Assembly: GCA_001799845.1 (NCBI GenBank)
Contig: MGUG01000005.1
Coordinates: 43,662-107,661, forward strand
From: Elusimicrobia bacterium GWC2_64_44
GTDB lineage: Bacteria; Elusimicrobiota; Elusimicrobia; Elusimicrobiales; UBA9959
Direction of reading: 5' to 3'
Length of the DNA stretch: 64,000 nt
The translations under genes were made by a program, and so were the position numbers. The notes below the pieces were generated by a model that worked only from the letters and a program-made list of their open reading frames with translations, did not search any database and had not been told where the DNA came from. Shown here piece after piece: positions 54,708 to 62,500 of this stretch (position 1 is its first letter; each line of letters begins with the position of its first letter).

Positions 54708-55109
54708 GGTGCCGCCGGTGGAGTAGCCGGCCGAAGAGGCCATGGACTGCATGCAGTTGTTCTCCAGTATGGTAATGTCGGTCTTGAGCCGGAACGGCAT
54801 GGCCAGGCGCAGGAATTTCCAGATGGGGTAGGACAGGACGCAGGATGTGATGGTCACACACAGGCCTCAGCCGATCTTGAGGCTGATATAGAGGTTGGAC
54901 AGCGACATGAAGGCGCCCATGATGGCGGCGCGCAGGGTGAGTTGGGTCATGTTGTCGCCCTGGTACACTTCCTTGTCCCATTTCATCTCCACGTCTTCCA
55001 CGGCGGGCCCGGCCACGTGAGGGGTTTCCTTGGGCTCGTATATTAGCTCTATCTCGTCCTCCGTCTGCATGTCTTCGAGCGGAAGGTCGTCGCATTTTTT
55101 GTCGGCCAT
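54705..55109 (-). pseudogene. Truncated oligopeptide (OPT-family) transporter 5' fragment with in-frame TGA
   Basis: MTQLTLRAAIMGAFMSLSNLYISLKIG*GLCVTITSCVLSYPIWKFLRLAMPFRLKTDITILENNCMQSMASSAGYSTGGTM then sequence changes to TraB-like gene. Confidence 0.8.
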
Positions 55110-55200
55110 TTTTGGTTCCTCTGGGTTGGATTAGTTGTGACCCTGCCCCATCTTTCAACCCGCGCTTAACTGCGGTTCCGTGCTCACAGGGAAATTTACC

Positions 55201-55362
55201 GTTCCTTACCCTGGTTTTCTGTAAGACTCCGGGCCTTGGGGGAAAAAGCAGCCCGACGCAGGAACTTGTCGGGCTGCTCCACGCCGCCGCGGGCAACAAC
55301 ATCTGCCGTCCAGGAATGGCCGCTTACTTCACGGAGAATATGAAACCGTTCCGCTCCATAAA
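55201..55362 (-). repeat. Inverted duplication copy B; retains GFMERNGFIFSVK* remnant and terminator
   Basis: Reverse complement matches 53291-53450 (cf. RLMERNGFIVSVK*). Confidence 0.85.
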
Positions 55363-55460
55363 GCCTCTCCTTTTCGGAGCCGGTCAAAACCTACACAATT
55401 CTGCCCTCTAACGGTCTACCCGGAGGGCCGCCGTAAACATCCGTAGCGGAACGTCTAAAT

Positions 55461-55470
55461 CCCCCCCCCC
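55461..55470. repeat. Homopolymer C10 tract
   Basis: aaat cccccccccc g. Confidence 0.95.
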
Positions 55471-55613
55471 GCTTTTCACCCTCCAACTATCGCGTAGATG
55501 GCCGTCAGCCGCTTAAGATTCAGCAGCCAAGCCTATTATCAGCGCCTTCTGCCTCATGTTTTCAAACGTCCGCCTGCAGAATTACCTGAACCCGTATTCT
55601 ATTCCCGCTCTGC

Positions 55614-56333
55614 TTACCTTAATTTCTTCTCGGTGAGAATGTACGCATCGGCCCTTTTCAGTCCCGGAAAAACGACAATCATATATCCTCTCAGGAGCCG
55701 CGCCCGGTAAGTCCCTCCCGTCCAACCGTCGAACAAGTTGAGAGTGGCGTCTTCGCCGCCGGGCCCGTTCCAAGGGAAGTACGAAGCTCTCCCGGCGGGC
55801 CATCCTTTAATCTGTTTGAGGGCTTTTTCTGGCGACATTTCTGTTATCCCAGCATGCTTCCCAAAAATGCCGAGATAGGATTCCCCCAGTTTATCACCTG
55901 CCTCTTCCGGAGACAGCGCGATATAGAGCCCGCCCCCCGCTGTTTCCACGGCTTCAGCCGAAGGATCAGCGTCCCATTGGAGCCTGTCGGTAAGATGCAC
56001 CCCGACCCACACGGAATCTCTGCTGAGCATTTCCCGTGTTATCGGTCGGGCCCGCTTATAAAGTACGTTGACCGCCTCGTTCACTGTGCCGTTAAAACCA
56101 GCATTCAAAAGTTCCTGCTGCAGCTCGGCGGGGAATATGGAGAAGTTTCCATATATACTCCCGGTTCGGGGCATACTCCCTGCCCGATCCGGGGCCACGG
56201 GGGTCATTACCCCAACGGGGTCTGTTTGCGCCAGGCCGGAGGCCGTCAAGGACTGCAGCTCGAAAAACTCCGCCGAATAGGCCGTCCCCGCCATTCCTAT
56301 CAGTAACGCTACTAATATATTGTTTGTTTTCAT
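55614..56333 (-). CDS. Secreted protein of unknown function with shared SAEF leader
   Basis: MKTNNILVALLIGMAGTAYSAEFFELQSLTASGL; 239 aa. Confidence 0.65.
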   Translation of the reverse strand: MKTNNILVALLIGMAGTAYSAEFFELQSLTASGLAQTDPVGVMTPVAPDRAGSMPRTGSIYGNFSIFPAELQQELLNAGFNGTVNEAVNVLYKRARPITREMLSRDSVWVGVHLTDRLQWDADPSAEAVETAGGGLYIALSPEEAGDKLGESYLGIFGKHAGITEMSPEKALKQIKGWPAGRASYFPWNGPGGEDATLNLFDGWTGGTYRARLLRGYMIVVFPGLKRADAYILTEKKLR

Positions 56334-56438
56334 ATTACTTTTCTCCTTGATATCCCAACTTGTGGCTCCTCATTTGTTTTCCCAGCAACCAGTGAGGGCT
56401 CTCTTTTATCAGGACTACCGCCAACTCCATTTTCTGTG

Positions 56439-56545
56439 AATATAGTTTACCGCATCCCCCCAGCATTCCGAAGTGTCCTTAGTCCCGAATTTACAGGGGA
56501 AATGGCCTATTGATAAGGCCCAGAGAATTTTACCGTTTCTTTGCC
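56439..56545 (-). promoter_or_regulatory. Conserved upstream element E5 (56470-56545) + -10 TATATT (56439-56444)
   Basis: Minus strand GGCAAAGAAACGGTAAAATTCTCTGGGCCTTATCAATAGGCC...GGACTAAGGACACTTC, 25 nt, TATATT. Confidence 0.75.
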
Positions 56546-56720
56546 ATCGAGGAATGCTCACAAGGTAGGCATGAATGCCGCCGACAACATAAGCATCTTG
56601 ATGCTGACCAACTCAGAAAGAATCCAAAACTGGGCTAGATCATCGTCAATCTGCCGTCAAGCCGGACAGAAGCGGATTTACATCGTAAAACATACAGCCC
56701 CCCCGCTTTAAGCGGACCGT

Positions 56721-57236
56721 TTAGCTTCCACAACTCTGAAACTCAAAAGAAGCCACTTCGCGGAAGTCGTATGCCTGGCTGTTAGTCATGCGGAAGTAGG
56801 TAAGCACCAATTTTGCGCGACCACCACCCAGCAGATAAAGCTTGGGAGCGAACTGGCCAGCATCATAACCTGAACCATCTTTCAATTTTTGCAGATCGCC
56901 AACCATGAAAGAAGAAGGCCCTGTGAAAACTACATTAACCAGGAATTTTTCCCCGCCTGGAAGTTTGGCCGCAGCGGAGCGGAGCGCAGAAGCTATGCCC
57001 GCATCGTTAACAACTGCGTTAAATCTGCGCGCATCCTTGACACTAAGTTGAAGCTTCCCCCCTCCGCAGTAAAGTTCAAACGCCTTAAGCGAAGCGCCCG
57101 CCACCGGGAAAGGCACCGAAACTTTGACAACAGGGATATCCCCCGGTTTAAAGGCCTGTAAATCCGCGAAATCCGCCGAATAAACCTTTCCCGCCATCCC
57201 TATCAATAACGCCGCCAGTATGCCGCTTGTTTTCAT
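56721..57236 (-). CDS. Secreted protein of unknown function with shared SADF leader
   Basis: MKTSGILAALLIGMAGKVYSADFADLQAFKPGDI; 171 aa. Confidence 0.65.
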   Translation of the reverse strand: MKTSGILAALLIGMAGKVYSADFADLQAFKPGDIPVVKVSVPFPVAGASLKAFELYCGGGKLQLSVKDARRFNAVVNDAGIASALRSAAAKLPGGEKFLVNVVFTGPSSFMVGDLQKLKDGSGYDAGQFAPKLYLLGGGRAKLVLTYFRMTNSQAYDFREVASFEFQSCGS

Positions 57237-57341
57237 ATCACTTTTCTCCTTTATATTTCAGCTTATGGCTCCCTATATGTTTTCAGGACGACCAGTAAAG
57301 CTTCTCTTTTATTAAACTTACCGCCAACTCCACTTTCTATT

Positions 57342-57448
57342 AATATAGTTTACCGCGTCCCACCTGCATTCTGAAGTGTCCTTGAGCCCGGATTCTCCGG
57401 GTAAATGGCCTATTGAGAAGGCCCACAAGATTTAACCGTTTCTTTACC
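57342..57448 (-). promoter_or_regulatory. Conserved upstream element E4 (57373-57448) + -10 TATATT (57342-57347)
   Basis: Minus strand GGTAAAGAAACGGTTAAATCTTGTGGGCCTTCTCAATAGGCC...GGCTCAAGGACACTTC, 25 nt, TATATT. Confidence 0.75.
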
Positions 57449-57669
57449 AAGATCACCGACCAAAGAAGCGTTTAAACCAAGTTACTCCGCAAACTGTGCC
57501 AAAGCGGCGACGGGTCACCAGCAAACAAACCGTGTCAACCAATCTCAAAATCAAACCATGGCAGGGATACGGACGGACGCTTTTTTAAGCCTGATCCTGT
57601 TATGGCTTGATTTTACATGAGTCGATGCGCAAACTCTCTTCCGCCTTTTAAATTTGGTAAAATAGCGAT

Positions 57670-58350
57670 ATGTCAGGAGAAAGAATACTTGTAATAGAGG
57701 ACAACCCTGAGACTTCTTGTCTTATTAAATGCTCACTTGAGGAAACTGGATTTAAAGTAATCATTACAGATTTAATAAACTCCGGTTTCAATCTGCTTCA
57801 AAACCAGCAGCCCTCCCTGGTAATTGTCGACGTCGACCTGCCGGACGGTAGCGGCTTTGATTTTTGCCGAAAAGTACGAAGTCATAAACCCCTGGCCTCG
57901 ACCCCTATAATATTATTAACAGGCCATTCGGACGTTAAAGACAAAATGCTGGGATTCGCGTGCGGCGCGGATCAGTACCTGACAAAACCTATAGAAATGG
58001 TGGAGCTGGAAATGTGGGTTAAAGCACTGCTTAAAAGAGTCTCCATCGACACGGCTCATGCCCCTGTCGCGGAGAGCGAAGATCTGTCAATAGACGAAGA
58101 AACTCATTTAGTTAAGTATAAGGACCTGACCATTGAAAATCTGACGGCCAGGGAATTCAAACTTTTACAAATACTTGCAAAGAACATGCCAAAGGTATTA
58201 TCTAGAAAATATATTTTATCCAAGATCTGGAATACCGTCGCTGTAGACCATCTTGTTGACACGCATATTTATAATTTGAGAAAGAAATTACCGGCAGATC
58301 TGGCCGTGAGAATCCAATCCGTTCCCGGCAAGGGCTTTCGCTTTCATTAG
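57670..58350 (+). CDS. OmpR/PhoB-family response regulator
   Basis: ILVIEDNPETSCLIK...LVIVDVDLPDGSGFDFC...YLTKPI; winged helix LTAREFKLLQILAKNMPKVLSRKYILSKIW...GKGFRFH. Confidence 0.92.
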   Translation: MSGERILVIEDNPETSCLIKCSLEETGFKVIITDLINSGFNLLQNQQPSLVIVDVDLPDGSGFDFCRKVRSHKPLASTPIILLTGHSDVKDKMLGFACGADQYLTKPIEMVELEMWVKALLKRVSIDTAHAPVAESEDLSIDEETHLVKYKDLTIENLTAREFKLLQILAKNMPKVLSRKYILSKIWNTVAVDHLVDTHIYNLRKKLPADLAVRIQSVPGKGFRFH

Positions 58351-58365
58351 ACCTACCACTACACC

Positions 58366-59364
58366 TTAAGGACGCCCTTTCTTTGAATGCCCCTGGGGGG
58401 CCTTCCTGGCCCCATCCTTCTCCCCGAATTTAAAGGTTAGGCTCATCCGTTGCATACTCCCCATCTCGCCCATCGGCACAAAACCATAATTCATCATAAA
58501 ATTGGATGCCTTAAAACCAATACCAGCGTTAACACCTACCGGCAAACCGCCTAACCCTCCCTCCCCCACACCCATCGCGCGTGATAACCCGCCGTTCAGA
58601 ACAAACCCGCTGCCCATATTTAAACCCAGCCCCAGCCCGAATACCAGGCTGCTTTCAGGGATATTCCCGCTCAGGTTGAATACCGCTTCCAGCCCGCCGC
58701 CTACGTTCACCGCCATCCCGGCCGCCGCGGTAAGCGGCAACGACTCGCTTTTTGACATATACTTCATCGGGCTGCCGATATTGCGCACTGAAAGGCCCAC
58801 CTTGTACGGATATGCGTCATACTTGTCACCGGCGAACACCGCCCCAAGATCCATAGCGAACGCGGAGGCAGACTCACGCTCTATGGTTGAAGTTATATAT
58901 TTAAACGTAACGCCGCCAGTGAACTGACCGAAGTTCTTACCCGCACTTAGGTTAACCGCCATGTCAGCAGCGCCGAATCCGCCGGTAGGCGCGCCCTGCG
59001 CGTCGCGCCCTTCAAAACTATTGGCTGACACGCGCGTAACTGACAAGCCCCCGTTAAAACTTTCGCCATAATGGCCGTAACCAGCATTCAAGAAGTTGTA
59101 CCCCTCAAGGTGTGAGCCGTATGAGCTCTGAAACTCGCTCTGCTTCATTAGGCCCACCAGCGCAGGGTTATCCATTATCCCGCCCATCCCACTGCCTGAA
59201 ACTACCGCGCTGCCGCCAAGGCCCATCGACTGCGCGCTAGCAGGGATCTTTAAGAACGCGGCGGCCGAGGTCTTGGCCCCGCCTTGAACCGGCGGACAAA
59301 ACAGGCACCCCATCGACAGCAGTGCCAGGGGGATCAGGCGGGTTTTGGCGGTTATCCGTTTCAT
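58366..59364 (-). CDS. PorV/UPF0164-like outer-membrane barrel protein
   Basis: KTSAAAFLKIPASAQSMGLGGSAVVSGSGMGGIMDNPALVGLMKQSEFQSSYGSHLEGYNF...MQRMSLTFKFG. Confidence 0.75.
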   Translation of the reverse strand: MKRITAKTRLIPLALLSMGCLFCPPVQGGAKTSAAAFLKIPASAQSMGLGGSAVVSGSGMGGIMDNPALVGLMKQSEFQSSYGSHLEGYNFLNAGYGHYGESFNGGLSVTRVSANSFEGRDAQGAPTGGFGAADMAVNLSAGKNFGQFTGGVTFKYITSTIERESASAFAMDLGAVFAGDKYDAYPYKVGLSVRNIGSPMKYMSKSESLPLTAAAGMAVNVGGGLEAVFNLSGNIPESSLVFGLGLGLNMGSGFVLNGGLSRAMGVGEGGLGGLPVGVNAGIGFKASNFMMNYGFVPMGEMGSMQRMSLTFKFGEKDGARKAPQGHSKKGRP

Positions 59365-59520
59365 ACCAATAGGATAATCGGTTTTCCGCACCGCGTCCAC
59401 GAAAGATATTTACAAGGAAACAGGCCGTTATCTCACAGGGGGAACCTGTAAAAACGGCCTGTTTCTTGTAGTTTTTTTACTTCTTCTTGTATCTCCCGAC
59501 CTACAGCTGTGATGAACGAC

Positions 59521-62500
59521 CTACCGAATCACAGCGAACTTCCCCTTCCTGATCGTTTCACCACCGGCTCCGCTGATCTTTATAAGGTAGAAGTACGCGC
59601 CGCTGGCCGCCCCTTTGGCGTCCCATTCGTATTCATAGGCGGACACCAGTTGATTGTTCCTGTTCACCAGTAAAGGACCGCCAGTAAGCGTCTTTTTGTG
59701 TATTACCCTGCCAGTAAAGTCTATTACTTTTATTTCCACTTTATCGGCCGTCTCGGTCTCTATGTGAAACACAGGTCTGGCCCCATTCTTGGCCGGATTG
59801 GGGAACACATACACGCTGCCCACTATCTCAGGCGTGCTCAAAACAGGCACCATACTGAACAACCTGTACACCGAGAATATCTCCGTCTCAGCGTTCATAG
59901 TATTATCCACAGGGTCATACGTGGAAACCAGCGGCGTCCAGACCCCGGTGGCATCGTCCCAGGCGTAGATGCCAACCACGCTCTGCATTGTTGCCGATAC
60001 GGTTGCAGACCGCCTAACCGGCACCTTGATCCTTATGGGGCTCGACGCCGTGTAATTTTCCGGCAGGACCCTGACACCGGCCGCTATCGGGACTATTTTC
60101 TGAAGTTTCGCCCTGGCTTCACGTTCAGCCAACAGTTCGTCATCATCAATACTTTCGTCAACTACGCTTACCAAGACCGGGTCGGTAATTGACATGGGCG
60201 CTATTGTGACGCTTGCGCTTGCGGCAAGAATCACACTACCCACTGAGGAGACCACAGCATCGGTCCTTTGCCGATTGTTTATGGTAAGACTGACGGAGGC
60301 CGCGGCCATGTTGCTACCCGTGTCATAGGCCCGGACACTTATCACGTGAACGCCATTAGTGAATTTAAGCGTATTCAACTTATATATGTACGGAGCAATC
60401 CCATCGATAACTTTTAACACATTATCGACGTAAAACCCGACCCTGTCCACCCCGTTAGCATCAGAAGCGGAAACGGTTACATACACCGTACCGGACACGG
60501 TAGCGCCGTTTGACGGCGCCGTAATGGAAACTGCAGGCGGAGTGATATCCGTCATCGAGTTAAACACTGCTACCGTAACCTGGGCCTGCGCGGAATTACC
60601 GGCCGCATCGTAAGCCTTTACAACGATCACATGCGTCCCGTTGCTAAGCAGGGTGGTATCCAATGCGATTGAATATGGCGCGGCGGCGGCAAGGCCTTTA
60701 AGCATGTTGTCAGTATAAAGCTCGACGCGAGCCACTCCTATATTATCTGCAGCGGCAACCGAGACCATAACAATCCCCGAAACTCCCGCGCCGGCGGACG
60801 GGGCAGTAATGAAAACTACCGGCACTATAACATCGGCTGCTGCCAATGTGGTGGCCCAGCCTGAAGCGCTGTTAGCTGACACATTGCCCGCCGCGTCAGA
60901 AGCACGCAACCTGGTGTAATACGGCGTCTGCGCCGACAGCCCGGCTATGGCTACAGAAGTCACATTGCCAAGCGCAAGGTTACTATACCCAGCAACAAAG
61001 CTGGTGAACCCGGAATTAAGCGATACGTCCAGCTGGTATCCGGTTACACCCACATTGTCGGTAGCGGCGGCCCAGCCAAGCGTGAAGCCAGTGTCGCTTA
61101 TATTAGAGACCACAAGCCCGGCCGGCGCATTGGGCGAGGTAGAATCCGGCGCGGCCAGCGTAGTGGCCAACCTTGAAGCGCTATTAGCCGATATATTACC
61201 AGCCGCATCATAAGCGCGCAACCTGGCATAATACGGCGTCTGCGCCGACAGCCCGGCTATGGCTACAGAAGTCACATTGCCAAGCGCAAGGTTACTATAC
61301 CCAGCCACAAAGCTGGTGAACCCGGAATTAAGCGATACGTCCAGCCGGTATCCGGTTACACCCACATTGTCGGTAGCGGCGGCCCAGCCAAGCGTGAAGC
61401 CGGTATCGCTTATATTCGAGGATACCAGCCCGCTCGGTATATTAGGCGCGACAACATCCGGCCCGAGCAGCGTCGAGGTTAAAAGCACCGACTGATTAGC
61501 CGAGACATTACCGGCCGCGTCGTAAGCGCGCACACGGGCGTAATACGGCGTCTGCGCCGACAGCCCTGATATACCTACAGAAGTCACATTACCCAAATTA
61601 AGGTTATTGTAACCCGCGACAAAGCTGGTGAACCCGGAATTTAGCGATACGTCCAGCCGGTATCCGGATACACCCACGTTGTCGGTCGCCGCTGACCAGC
61701 CAAGCGTATACCCCATGTCGCTTATATTAGATGACACCAGGCCGGTAGGCGCGTTCGGCGGCGTTACATCGGGCGCGGCCAGCGTAGTGGCCAGGCGTGA
61801 AACGCTGTTGGCTGAAACATTGCCCGCCGCGTCATAAGCGCGCAACCTGGCATAATACGGCGTCTGCGCCGACAGCCCGGCTATGGCTACAGAAGTCACA
61901 TTGCCAAGCGCAAGGTTACTATACCCAGCCACAAAGCTGGTGAACCCGGAATTAAGCGATACGTCCAGCCGGTATCCGGTTACACCCACATTGTCGGTAG
62001 CGGCGGCCCAGCCAAGCGTGAAGCCGGTATCGCTTATGTTAGAAGCTGCAAGCCCCGTCGGCGCGTTAGGCGCGGTAACATCGGGCGCGGCCAGTGTTGT
62101 AACCAGCAGCGGCGCCTGATTAACCGATATATTACCAGCCGCGTCATAAGCGCGCAACCTGGCATAATACGGCGTCTGCGCAGACAGCCCGGCTATGGCT
62201 ACAGAAGTCACATTCCCAAGCGCAAGGTTACTATACCCAGCCACAAAGCTGGTGAACCCGGAATTAAGCGAGACGTCCAGCCGGTATCCGGTTACCCCCA
62301 CGTTGTCGGTAGCGGCGGTCCAGCCCAGCATGAAGCCGGTGTCGCTTATGTTAGAAGCCACAAGGCCGGTCGGCGCGTTAGGCGCGGTAACATCGGGCGC
62401 AGCCAGCGTTGTAACAAGCAGCGGCGCCTGATTAGCCGATATATTCCCCGCCGCGTCATAAGCGCGCAGCCTGACATAATACGACGTCTGCGCAGACAGC

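Noticed and set aside
54867-55109. Separate small 80-aa gene
   Set aside because: Sequence continues in the same frame after a TGA as OPT-transporter sequence, so it is better read as a pseudogene fragment.
48628-57448. Riboswitch interpretation of the conserved 76-nt element
   Set aside because: It lies upstream of the -10 box at fixed 25-nt distance, so it should not be transcribed with the downstream gene; changes at the GGCC sub-sites are parallel rather than compensatory.
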